This document shows positions 7,163 through 14,476 of a DNA stretch of 15,106 bases, piece after piece; within the stretch, counting starts at the first letter, position 1, and each line of letters begins with the position of its first letter. The stretch covers positions 1 through 15,106 of the forward strand of contig CAMELY010000014.1 in assembly GCA_945926565.1 (NCBI GenBank), in the 5' to 3' direction. Position numbers and translations under genes: made by a program. The DNA is from an uncultured Clostridia bacterium. GTDB taxonomy: Bacteria; Bacillota; Clostridia; Oscillospirales; Oscillospiraceae. The notes beneath the pieces are model-generated. The model made no database searches, was not told the origin of the DNA, and was given only the letters and a program-made list of their open reading frames with translations.

Positions 7163-8224
7163 TCAGCCGCCGTCCCGCTCCCGCTCATTCAGGTTGAGGT
7201 AGACCTCATCCTCCAGGTGGAAGCCGCCGTCGATGATGACCTCCTTCATATTCTCCGCGGTGACCTTGATCGGCTCGATGAGCTGCGTTGGGATCTGGCC
7301 CCAGCCGTTGTCACGGGTCTCCAGCCCCAGCTCCTCCCCCTGCACCAGACGGATGGTGTATTCCGCCGCGGTGCGGGCCAGCTTTTCCACCGGCTTGTAG
7401 ACCGTCATGGCCTGGGTGCCCTCCACAATCCGCTGACAGGCGGCCAGGTCGGCGTCCTGGCCCACCAGACACACCGAGCCGGCCAGCCGGTGCTCGGACA
7501 GGGCCTGGAAGGCCTGGGTAGCCATGTCATCGTTGCCGCACATGACCCCGGAGAACCGGATCCCCTGATCCAGGGCCTCCTCCACCCCGGCATAGGCGGT
7601 CTCCGCCAGCCAGCCCTCGGCCGCGCGGGTATAGGCCACCCGGAGGGGATGCTCCTCCAGCACCGACCGGAAGCCGGCAACCACCTCCGCCACATTGCTG
7701 TCGCTGTCCGGGCCGGTGATGCAGATAATGCTGCTCCCCACCTCCAGGTTTTCCGCCAGCGTCTCTCCCATCATCCGGCCCACTGCCTCGTTGTCAAAGG
7801 AGATATAGAGATCCAAATTGGCGCTGTCAATCATCCGGTCATAGGCGACGACTACAATCCCGGCGTCCTTTGCCTTCTGAATCACCTCGCTCATGGCATA
7901 GCAGTCCACAGCGATGATGACGATGGCGTCCATCCGCTTCTCAATGAAATATTCCACCTGGTCGATCTGCTCATCCACATCTCCGTTGGCGTTCTGGACG
8001 TAGACTCTGGCCCCCAGATCCTGGGCGGTGGAGACAAAGATGTCCTGATCCCGGCGCCAGCGCTCGATGACAAAGGAGTCGAAGGTCATGCCGATCTGAA
8101 TGTACTCCTCCTCCCCGCCGCTCTCCTGCTGGTCGGGGGCAGACGCCTCCCGGCAGCCGGCCAGCCCCGCCGTCAGGCACAGGGCCAGCAGCAGGCAGAT
8201 CAGCCGTCTGATGGTTGCTCTCAT
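7163..8224 (-). CDS. XylF-like sugar-binding lipoprotein in the sensing operon
   Basis: A 353-residue lipoprotein: signal peptide with lipobox LAGC (cysteine 24), then a Peripla_BP_4 domain. The text closely follows D-xylose-binding protein XylF: IGMTFDSFVIERWRRDQDIF, ARVYVQNANGDVDEQI, VVAYDRMIDSANLDLYISFDN, LVGQDADLAACQRIVEGTQ and AMTVYKPVEKLA. The start at 8224 is set by AAAGGAGG ten bases upstream; earlier in-frame starts overlap or precede that site. It is the last gene of the sensing operon, 29 bases after the regulator gene, and has no permease or ATPase of its own. It may donate sugar to the MmsA-MmsB importer as a second receptor or help the sensor. It looks like a diverged paralogue of the ChvE-type protein encoded next (shared ERW..D, YDR, SFDN, GQD.D and TVYK positions). 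Confidence 0.9.
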   Translation of the reverse strand: MRATIRRLICLLLALCLTAGLAGCREASAPDQQESGGEEEYIQIGMTFDSFVIERWRRDQDIFVSTAQDLGARVYVQNANGDVDEQIDQVEYFIEKRMDAIVIIAVDCYAMSEVIQKAKDAGIVVVAYDRMIDSANLDLYISFDNEAVGRMMGETLAENLEVGSSIICITGPDSDSNVAEVVAGFRSVLEEHPLRVAYTRAAEGWLAETAYAGVEEALDQGIRFSGVMCGNDDMATQAFQALSEHRLAGSVCLVGQDADLAACQRIVEGTQAMTVYKPVEKLARTAAEYTIRLVQGEELGLETRDNGWGQIPTQLIEPIKVTAENMKEVIIDGGFHLEDEVYLNLNERERDGG

Positions 8225-8253
8225 CCGGATCAAGCCTCCTTTCCCCAGACGCC

Positions 8254-9840
8254 TCACAGATGGGCGTCCCGAAACTCGGTGGGGGTAACCCCCTCATATT
8301 TTTTGAAGATGCGGCTGAAATAGCTGGGATCCCCGTAGCCCACACTGAGACAGACCTGCTTGATGCTGTTGGAGGGATCCAGCAGCATCCGCTTGGCCTG
8401 GGCGATGCGGAGCTTGGTCAGATATTCCACAAAGTTCTCCCCCACCTCGTCCTTGAACAGCTTGCTGAAGTAGTAGGGGCTGACGTGAACCTCCCGGGAC
8501 ACCTCGTCCAGGGTGAGATCCCGGCGGTAGTTTTTGCGGATATACTCCTGGGCCAGGGCCACCGTGCCCACGGAGCGGTCCGCCTTGCTCTGAGAGACGG
8601 AGCGGCAGGCGGCGGTGATCTTGTCCAGATACCAGCTGCGCAGGTCGGCGTAGTTGTCAAAGGCCAGCACCGTCTCCAGGTAGCCCCGGCGCTGCAAAAA
8701 GTGATAGGTCTGTCCGCCGGTGTGGAAGGCGATGTATTCCGCCCGCATGACCAGCTCCAGCGCCTTGAGCTTGATGTCCATGGGATAGGCCCCGTAGTTT
8801 TCCGTCATGCAGTCGAAGAACTGGCAGGCCAGCAGCCGGGCGTGGGGGAGGTTTCCCTCTCCCACATAGTCGTACATCCGGTACTCCTGCTCGCTGGGGT
8901 AGCCCTCCTCCCACTCCCGCTCCAGAGGCAGGTCGTTGAAGTGGGCGATGTCGGCGCCGTTCTGCTCCAGCGCCTCCACCGCCTGGCGGTAGGAGTCGTA
9001 GAGCTGGCTCATGGGCTGGATGGAGCCGATGCCCATGCGGAAGGTGAGGCCGGTGCGCCGCTCCAGCCGCTGCACCAGGGCCTGGGCCTGCTCCACAATG
9101 GCCAGGCGGGCGGTATACTCGTCTCCCGGCGCGGCGCAGGGCACCACCGCGATGATCCGGTTGGTCATAAGGGGGCCAACCACCGCCTGGAAGGCGGCCT
9201 TGATCTGGTCCCGGCAGATGCCATAGGCCGAGAGAGCCTGGGTGTCCTGCTCCACCAGATCGTCCTCATCCGAGGCGGCGGAGCGGGTCTCCAGCACCAT
9301 CAGATAGCCGCAGTCCTGCTCGATGCCCAGCAGGGAGCAGTAGTTCTCATAGCTGCCGGAGACGTTCTGCAGCAGCACCGAGTAGATAAAGCCGGACTCC
9401 AGCATGGGCAGGGCGGTCTCCAGCTTCTCCCGGATCATCAGATTGCTGGTGCGCTTTTTCCGGGCGGCGTCCACCTGATTCATCGCCTTCTGGATCGCCT
9501 CCACCGCCACCGCCTTGCGCACCGGCTTGGTGATAAATGCCATGACCCCCAGATCAATGGACTCCTTGGCGTAGTCAAAGTCGTCGTAGGCGCTGACCAC
9601 GATAAAGATGGTGGAGCGGTGGGTCTGGCGCAGCTCCCGGATGGCGTCGATGCCGTTGATGCCGGGCATTCGGATGTCCATGAGGACAATGTCCGGCTGG
9701 AACTCCTCCGCCAGCTCGATGGCCGCCCGGCCGCTCTTGGCGGTGCGCACCTGGCACTGATCACCGAAATTCTTTTGGACGATGTAGGTCAGGGCGTCCA
9801 GGACGATGCCCTCGTCGTCGGCCAGCATGATTTTATACAT
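8254..9840 (-). CDS. YesN-type response regulator, receiver plus AraC DNA-binding domain
   Basis: A 528-residue cytoplasmic transcription regulator. Residues 1-120 form a receiver with acidic pair D8/D9, phospho-acceptor D55 in LMDIRMPG, S83 and K105. The C-terminal hundred residues form an AraC/XylS double helix-turn-helix (LTLDEVSREVHVSPYYFSKLFK and IKQVCLSVGYGDPSYFSRIFKKYEGVTPTEFR). The middle 300 residues are a poorly conserved YesN-family linker containing GIGSIQPMSQLYDSYRQAVEAL, a segment typical of these regulators and reminiscent of a degenerate GGDEF-type fold. The ATG at 9840 follows GGAGGA by a few bases and overlaps the end of the kinase gene by eight bases, so an upstream in-frame extension is rejected. 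It probably receives phosphate from that kinase and activates the neighbouring sugar-uptake genes. Confidence 0.93.
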   Translation of the reverse strand: MYKIMLADDEGIVLDALTYIVQKNFGDQCQVRTAKSGRAAIELAEEFQPDIVLMDIRMPGINGIDAIRELRQTHRSTIFIVVSAYDDFDYAKESIDLGVMAFITKPVRKAVAVEAIQKAMNQVDAARKKRTSNLMIREKLETALPMLESGFIYSVLLQNVSGSYENYCSLLGIEQDCGYLMVLETRSAASDEDDLVEQDTQALSAYGICRDQIKAAFQAVVGPLMTNRIIAVVPCAAPGDEYTARLAIVEQAQALVQRLERRTGLTFRMGIGSIQPMSQLYDSYRQAVEALEQNGADIAHFNDLPLEREWEEGYPSEQEYRMYDYVGEGNLPHARLLACQFFDCMTENYGAYPMDIKLKALELVMRAEYIAFHTGGQTYHFLQRRGYLETVLAFDNYADLRSWYLDKITAACRSVSQSKADRSVGTVALAQEYIRKNYRRDLTLDEVSREVHVSPYYFSKLFKDEVGENFVEYLTKLRIAQAKRMLLDPSNSIKQVCLSVGYGDPSYFSRIFKKYEGVTPTEFRDAHL

Positions 9841-11341
9841 GATCCTCCTCCTTCTCAAAGGGCAGGCAGATTCGGACGGTAGTACCCTGCTCTGGGTCAT
9901 TTGAGGTGATGGTCATCACGTCCTCCCGGCCATAAAACAGCCGCAGCCGGGCCAGCACATTGCGCAGGCCCACGCTGGTATGGCCGTCGGCGGGCTCCTC
10001 CTCCGGGGCGCCGGAGAGAATCCGACGGGCCACCGCCGGATCCATGCCGGTGCCGTTGTCGATGACCGAGATGAGATAGCCCTCCTCTCCCCGGGCCACG
10101 TCGATGGACACCCGCTTCTCCCACTCCACCTCCCGGAGGCCGTGCTCCACGGCGTTTTCCACCAGGGGCTGGAGCACCAGACCGGGCAGGGTGAGCTGGG
10201 GCACCACCGGCAGTCCGGTGCGGGCAAAGTGAATCTCCCCCGAGAAGCGGACGTTGATGACGTAGAGATAGTTCTCCACCTGCCGGAGCTCCTCCTCCAG
10301 GGTGGACAGCTCCCCCACCTTTTTCACATTGTAGCGGAAGAAGTCCGCCAGGTTTTCGATGAACAGGCAGGTGTCCTCCGCACCCTCCAGCATGGCCAGC
10401 TGGGCGCCGGCGTTGAGGGTGTTGTAGAGGAAATGGGGGTTGATCTGGGCCTGGAGGGAGCGGAGCTCCGCCTCCTTCAGGTGGGTCTCCATCAGCAGCC
10501 GCTCCTCCACCAGCCGCTTCTCCCCCTCCATCTGGGCCTTGATCTGGCGGATGTTGTCGTTGAGACTGACCACCATCTGGTTGAAGGCCCGGGCCACCAC
10601 GGCAAACTCGTCGCTGCCCTGAGCCGGCAGCAGCTCCACATTGAGATTGCCCTGGCTCACCTGATCCGCCCGCTGGGTCAGCAGGGTCAGGGGCCGGGTC
10701 ATCGCCCCCACGAAAAAGAGCAGCAGCAGGAAGTTGAGCAGGATGGCCAGCACCAGCAGCACCAGGCTGAGCAGCTCCACCGAGCCCAGAGACTGGAGCA
10801 GCAGGGCGTAGCTCTCCGAGTTGACCCGGAACTGCTGGTCGTTGAGGCTCTCAATGGTGTCGGCGATGTAGCCGTAGAGCCGGGTGGCCTGGTCATAGCT
10901 GGCCTTGTACTGCTCGATGTCCCGGCCCCGCTTGGCGGTGACCGCCTCCTCCGCCAGGGCCAGATATTCCTGGGACATGGTGCGGATATTCTTCTCCGCC
11001 AGCAGCATGGGGCTGTCGCTGGGCCTGTCGTTGAGGCTCTCAATGCAGCGCTGATAGTCCTGGACGTTCCGGTAGTAGCCCTCCAGCGTGTCCGAGCCCT
11101 TGGCGGTGAGGTACTCATAGATGCTGTCCTGGACGCTGTCCAGGGTGTCGGAGAGGGTGCTCAGGCTGATATTGCTGTCATAAATGGTGTCCAGGGTGTC
11201 CACCATCCGGTTGATGCTCATGTACATATACAGGTTGACCAGCACCACCAGGCTCATGCTGACGGCAAAGGCCAGGGACACCTTGGTGCGCAGGGGCAGG
11301 CCGCTGAACCAGCTCCAGCAGCGTCCGATCAGCTTTTTCAT
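9833..11341 (-). CDS. LytS/YesM-type sensor histidine kinase
   Basis: A 502-residue membrane sensor. TM1 spans about residues 21-42, a mostly helical extracytoplasmic region about 43-186, TM2 about 187-212 and a HAMP linker about 213-265. A His_kinase (PF06580) domain follows with phospho-acceptor H303 in QAQINPHFLYNTLN, then an ATPase domain with N-box QPLVENAVEHG (391-401), DNGTGM (428-433) and a TSVGLRNV glycine box (455-462). This is the build of LytS/YesM kinases that pair with YesN regulators. AGGAGG precedes the ATG. Its first four bases (ATGA) overlap the stop of the anchored binding-protein gene, which implies tight co-translation and suggests that protein is its sensory partner. The extracytoplasmic part has no recognisable ligand domain of its own. 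Confidence 0.94.
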   Translation of the reverse strand: MKKLIGRCWSWFSGLPLRTKVSLAFAVSMSLVVLVNLYMYMSINRMVDTLDTIYDSNISLSTLSDTLDSVQDSIYEYLTAKGSDTLEGYYRNVQDYQRCIESLNDRPSDSPMLLAEKNIRTMSQEYLALAEEAVTAKRGRDIEQYKASYDQATRLYGYIADTIESLNDQQFRVNSESYALLLQSLGSVELLSLVLLVLAILLNFLLLLFFVGAMTRPLTLLTQRADQVSQGNLNVELLPAQGSDEFAVVARAFNQMVVSLNDNIRQIKAQMEGEKRLVEERLLMETHLKEAELRSLQAQINPHFLYNTLNAGAQLAMLEGAEDTCLFIENLADFFRYNVKKVGELSTLEEELRQVENYLYVINVRFSGEIHFARTGLPVVPQLTLPGLVLQPLVENAVEHGLREVEWEKRVSIDVARGEEGYLISVIDNGTGMDPAVARRILSGAPEEEPADGHTSVGLRNVLARLRLFYGREDVMTITSNDPEQGTTVRICLPFEKEEDHV

Positions 11342-12366
11342 GGCTCCGCCTCCTGCTGGGCCAGATAGTCCTCCACCGTCTCCTGGGTGATGACGATCTG
11401 ATCCACCGTGGTATAGCCGCTGGTACGGCCGTAGGACAGGTATTCATCCAGCGATGCGATGGCCTGCTGGCCCAGCTGCTGGGGGTCCACCGTGACGGTG
11501 GCGTAGATAATCCCCTTTTGGATGGCGGTGAGGGTGTGGCTGGAGTCATAGTTGCCGATGATCCGCACCTGACCCACCCGGTTATAGTCCACCACCGCCT
11601 GATAGGCGCTGATGGTGTCCATATTGTTGAGGCAGACCAACAGATCCGGCCGCTCCTCTCCGCTCATAATCAGATCCCGAATGGCCTCCTCGGCGGAGAA
11701 GGAATTGGTGCTGTCCACCGTCACCGCCTGGATGGTCAGGGTCAGATCCTCACAGGCCTCCAGAATGGCGGAGTAGAGGATCTCCTGACTGGTACCCCGG
11801 CTGCTGTCCAGCAGGACGGTGACCCGCTGGATCTCCTCTCCCTGCTCCCGATACAGCTGCCGGATGAGCTGGCCGTATTCCTGGCCCTGATCGTAGTTGT
11901 TGCCGCCCACATGGGCCTGGCGGCTGCTGTTTGGGTCGTCCTCCATCAGGGTGACCACCGGGATCTCCCGCTCCGCCGCCTCCTCGATGAGCTGGGTCAT
12001 CTCCTCCGAGCCGTCGGGATAGACCAAAATGCCGTCCACCTGCTGGGCGATGGCCATGCGCATCCGCTCCTGGAGGTCGTAGCTGCCGGACAGACTGCTG
12101 CCCGTCAACTCCAGATAGGCGCCGCAGTCCCGGGCGTCCTGGAGGGCGGCAGTGTAGACGCTGGCCCAGAAGGGGTCGTCCCCGTCGTCCACCACCAGGG
12201 CAAAATGGAGGTTGTAAAAGTCGCTGCTCTCCGTCTCCGGCTGGGCAGAGGCGGCCATCAGATTCTGAAACCGGGCCAGGGAGACCCCCGCCGCGGCGAA
12301 GAGAATGACCAATGTCACCGCCAGCAGCAGCATGGCGGTGCGCTTGGGGGGTTTTGGGTGCTTCAT
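11338..12366 (-). CDS. Membrane-anchored periplasmic-binding-type sugar sensor (XylFII/RbsB-like)
   Basis: A 342-residue protein with a basic start (MKHPKPPKR) and one hydrophobic segment at about residues 11-31 without a lipobox cysteine or a clear cleavage site, so it is probably held by an uncleaved membrane anchor. From about residue 52 it has a Peripla_BP_4 fold: LHFALVVDDGDDPFWASVY, QQVDGILVYPDGSEEM, EIPVVTLMEDDP, VGGNNYDQGQEYGQL, RIIGNYDSSHTLTAIQKG and ATVTVDPQQLGQQAI. It is nearer to ribose-type than xylose-type binders. The start at 12366 is fixed by GGAGG a few bases upstream. It is first in the operon and overlaps the kinase gene by four bases. By analogy with clostridial XylFII it likely binds a sugar outside the cell and signals through the kinase; this is inferred. 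Confidence 0.88.
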   Translation of the reverse strand: MKHPKPPKRTAMLLLAVTLVILFAAAGVSLARFQNLMAASAQPETESSDFYNLHFALVVDDGDDPFWASVYTAALQDARDCGAYLELTGSSLSGSYDLQERMRMAIAQQVDGILVYPDGSEEMTQLIEEAAEREIPVVTLMEDDPNSSRQAHVGGNNYDQGQEYGQLIRQLYREQGEEIQRVTVLLDSSRGTSQEILYSAILEACEDLTLTIQAVTVDSTNSFSAEEAIRDLIMSGEERPDLLVCLNNMDTISAYQAVVDYNRVGQVRIIGNYDSSHTLTAIQKGIIYATVTVDPQQLGQQAIASLDEYLSYGRTSGYTTVDQIVITQETVEDYLAQQEAEP

Positions 12367-12415
12367 AGGCTTCCTCCGCGGGAGTTTGCCCGCATGACAT
12401 AATCGTACTTCTTTT

Positions 12416-12444
12416 ACAATAGGTACTCCCGTGGAGGGTGTCAA
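12416..12444 (-). promoter_or_regulatory. Promoter of the sensing operon
   Basis: On the - strand a perfect -35 TTGACA (12439-12444) is followed after 17 bases by TATTGT (12416-12421), four of six matches to the -10 consensus. It lies about 50 bases before the start codon of the anchored binding-protein gene and diverges from the proS promoter. Confidence 0.65.
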
Positions 12445-12463
12445 CATTTATTTCGCTTTCTCG

Positions 12464-12483
12464 TCACATTTTTGTGCATTTTT
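12464..12483 (-). promoter_or_regulatory. Tandem ten-base motif upstream of the sensing operon
   Basis: On the - strand AAAAATGCAC is followed directly by AAAAATGTGA, two units in tandem with a ten-base period (one helical turn), about 20 bases upstream of the -35 box. The first unit is identical to the motif at 6985-6994 upstream of chvE. It may be a binding site for the AraC-type regulator of this locus (autoregulation), or an AT-rich coincidence. Confidence 0.35.
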
Positions 12484-12574
12484 CCAATTCTTCCGGCGGA
12501 CATTTATGCAAAATACCCACGCCCCTTCCAACTGCCCTCCGCAGGGGAAACCGGCGGAATTTTTCTCCGGGCAG

Positions 12575-12603
12575 TTGACAACTTTTCCGGGAATCGATAT
12601 AAT
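12575..12603 (+). promoter_or_regulatory. Consensus sigma-A promoter of proS
   Basis: TTGACA (12575-12580), 17-base spacer, TATAAT (12598-12603): a perfect match to the vegetative promoter consensus. It starts transcription just upstream of the T-box leader, near 12610. A maximal promoter is fitting because control is then exerted by termination in the leader. Confidence 0.9.
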
Positions 12604-12629
12604 AAATCCGATATAAGCCCAATATTGAA

Positions 12630-12907
12630 ACCAGCTGTGACGAAAAACAGTAGGCGTTTCCCGATGTGCAGAGAGAGGCCGGCCGGTGCAAGGCCTTCTG
12701 AAGGGACGCCGAACCCGTTTCCGAGCTGTGCAGCACAAGCGGTTTTCCGTGAAGCTGTGCCGGGTGCGCCCGTTAAAGCGCGGCGGTATCTGGCCCCGGC
12801 CATGTACCCACGGAGGTTCCCGTTGTGAGACGGGGGCAAAGTAAGGTGGCACCACGAAGCGTTCGCTCTCGTCCTTCACAAGGCGGAGAGAGAATGCTTT
12901 TTTCTTT
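12630..12907 (+). promoter_or_regulatory. T-box riboswitch leader of proS (proline specifier)
   Basis: The leader contains the T-box core AAGGTGGCACCACG (within 12838-12856). Stem I can be drawn: base pairing CAGCT (12632-12636) with AGCTG (12724-12728), and GGCGT (12653-12657) with ACGCC (12706-12710). Between them are the AGTA and GAA elements of the specifier loop (AGTA just before 12653, GAA at 12711-12713), then CCC-G (12714-12717). Read as CCC, or one base on as CCG, the specifier is a proline codon. The distal loop carries the conserved GGTGCAA (12685-12691). Uncharged tRNA-Pro should pair with the specifier and T-box bulge, favour the antiterminator and turn on proS. Only the main helices were checked by eye. 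Confidence 0.93.
12857..12907 (+). terminator. Regulated terminator of the proS T-box
   Basis: The stem formed by about 12857-12875 and 12880-12899, with a few mismatches, is followed by TTTTTTCTTTT. The left arm overlaps the antiterminator: AAGG of the T-box core can pair with CCTT at 12873-12876, so the two structures exclude each other. Confidence 0.85.
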
Positions 12908-12945
12908 TATAACCGCAAAGCGAAGATGGAAAGGATTGATTTCAT

Positions 12946-14385
12946 ATGGCAAAAAACAAGAAACAGGTGACGGCGATCACCTCCATGTCTGAGGACTTCG
13001 CCCAGTGGTACACCGACATCTGCCTCAAGGCGGAGCTGGTGGACTACGCCAGCGTCAAGGGCTTTATGATTATGCGCCCCTACGGCTACGCCATCTGGGA
13101 GAACATGGTGGACATTATGGACGCCGAGTTCAAAAAGACCGGGCACCAGAACGTGGCTATGCCGGTGCTCATCCCCGAGAGCCTGCTCAAGAAGGAGGGG
13201 GAGCTGGTCAACGGCTTTGCCCCCGAGGTGGCCTGGGTCACCATGGGCGGCGACAGCAAGCTGGAGGAGCGTCTGTGCGTCCGTCCCACCTCTGAGACCA
13301 TGTTCTGCGATCACTGGGCCCACGTCCTCCACTCCTGGAGAGAGCTGCCCATGAAGTACAACCAGTGGTGCTCCGTGGTGCGCTGGGAGAAGACCACCCG
13401 TCCCTTCCTGCGCAGCCGGGAGTTCTGGTGGCAGGAGGGCCACACCATCCACGAGACCGCCGAGGAGGCCCAGGCGGAGACCGAGCAGCAGCTGTGGTGC
13501 TACGCCAACTTCTGCAAGGACGCTCTGGCCATGCCGGTGATCCCCGGCCGCAAGACGGACAAGGAGAAGTTTGCCGGTGCCGAGGCCACCTATACCATCG
13601 AGGCCATGATGAAGGACGGCAAGGCGCTGCAGTCCGCCACCTCCCACTACTTCGGAGACAAGTTCTCCCGGGCCTATGACGTGACCTTTACCGGCCGGGA
13701 CAATACCCTCCAATACCCCTTCCAGACCTCCTGGGGCTCCACCACCCGGCTGATCGGCGCGGTGATTATGACCCACGGCGATGACAACGGCCTGGTGCTG
13801 CCTCCCGCCATCGCCCCCATCCAGGTCATTGTCATCCCGGTGGCCCAGCACAAGGAGGGCGTTCTGGACGCCGCCTACGGTCTGGAGAGCCGGATCAAGG
13901 CCCTGGGCCTCCGGGTCAAGACGGATGACTCCGATCAGTCCAACGGCTGGAAGTACGCCGAGTACGAGATGAAGGGCGTGCCTCTCCGGGTGGAGATCGG
14001 CCCCAAGGACATGGAGAAGGGCCAGTGCGTCATCGCCCGCCGGGACACCGGTGAGAAGTACTTTGTGCCTCTGGCCGAGCTGGAGGAGAAGGTGCAGTCC
14101 CTGCTGGTGGAGATTCACGACAACCTCTACGAGTCCGCCAAAAAGCGGCTGGAGGAGAATACCTTCGCCTTTGATTCCGTGGAGGCAGTCAAGGCCGCCA
14201 TGGAGGAGCACACCTGCTTTGCCAAGACCATGTGGTGCGGCGACGAGGCCTGCGAGGTGGCCATGAAGGAGCGGGCCGGCGTCTCCAGCCGGTGCATCCC
14301 CTTCGAGCAGGAGCACCTGGGCGACGTCTGCCCCATCTGCGGCAAGCCCGCCAAGAAGATGGTCATTTGGGGCGTGGCCTACTGA
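12946..14385 (+). CDS. proS: Prolyl-tRNA synthetase, archaeal/eukaryotic type
   Basis: A 479-residue class II aminoacyl-tRNA synthetase that charges tRNA-Pro with proline in the cytoplasm. Class II motifs are present: motif 1 region with MPVLIPESLL (72-81), RPTSE (113-117), motif 2 RWEKTTRPFLRSREFWWQEGHT (146-167, R146 and the FLR loop contacting ATP and tRNA) and motif 3 GSTTRLIGAVIMTHGDDNGLVLPP (264-287). The anticodon-binding domain follows from about residue 290. A C-terminal zinc-type domain has cysteines 431, 436, 462 and 465, and the chain ends in VAY, as in this subgroup. There is no inserted YbaK-like editing domain, so this is the short archaeal-like form rather than the long bacterial form. 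GGAAAGGA precedes the ATG by ten bases. Expression is governed by the upstream T-box. Confidence 0.97.
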   Translation: MAKNKKQVTAITSMSEDFAQWYTDICLKAELVDYASVKGFMIMRPYGYAIWENMVDIMDAEFKKTGHQNVAMPVLIPESLLKKEGELVNGFAPEVAWVTMGGDSKLEERLCVRPTSETMFCDHWAHVLHSWRELPMKYNQWCSVVRWEKTTRPFLRSREFWWQEGHTIHETAEEAQAETEQQLWCYANFCKDALAMPVIPGRKTDKEKFAGAEATYTIEAMMKDGKALQSATSHYFGDKFSRAYDVTFTGRDNTLQYPFQTSWGSTTRLIGAVIMTHGDDNGLVLPPAIAPIQVIVIPVAQHKEGVLDAAYGLESRIKALGLRVKTDDSDQSNGWKYAEYEMKGVPLRVEIGPKDMEKGQCVIARRDTGEKYFVPLAELEEKVQSLLVEIHDNLYESAKKRLEENTFAFDSVEAVKAAMEEHTCFAKTMWCGDEACEVAMKERAGVSSRCIPFEQEHLGDVCPICGKPAKKMVIWGVAY

Positions 14386-14431
14386 TTTATTTCGCGGCAC
14401 CCTCTCTTATAGGAAACCAATACAGTGCAAA

Positions 14432-14463
14432 AGGCCCCGGTCATCTGACCGGGGCCTCGTTTT
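14432..14463. terminator. Bidirectional terminator between proS and the small membrane-protein gene
   Basis: A near-perfect stem (AGGCCCCGGTC at 14432-14442 with GACCGGGGCCT at 14447-14457, loop of four) is followed on the + strand by CGTTTTCTGTTT. On the - strand it ends in CCTTTTGC, 20 bases after the stop codon of the gene at 14477-14911. It should stop transcripts from both sides. Confidence 0.88.
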
Positions 14464-14476
14464 CTGTTTCCGCTGT

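Noticed and set aside
8215..9882. 555-codon + strand open frame opposite the response regulator
   Set aside because: The - strand shows an intact receiver and AraC domain; the + strand text has no recognisable domain.
12445..12574. Possible small gene in the divergent control region
   Set aside because: Short open frames here lack ribosome sites and overlap two promoters and AT-rich control sequence; nothing gene-like is visible.
12907..14400. 497-codon - strand open frame covering all of proS
   Set aside because: proS is certain on the + strand. The antisense text is low-complexity and the frame starts beyond the proS terminator region without a ribosome site.
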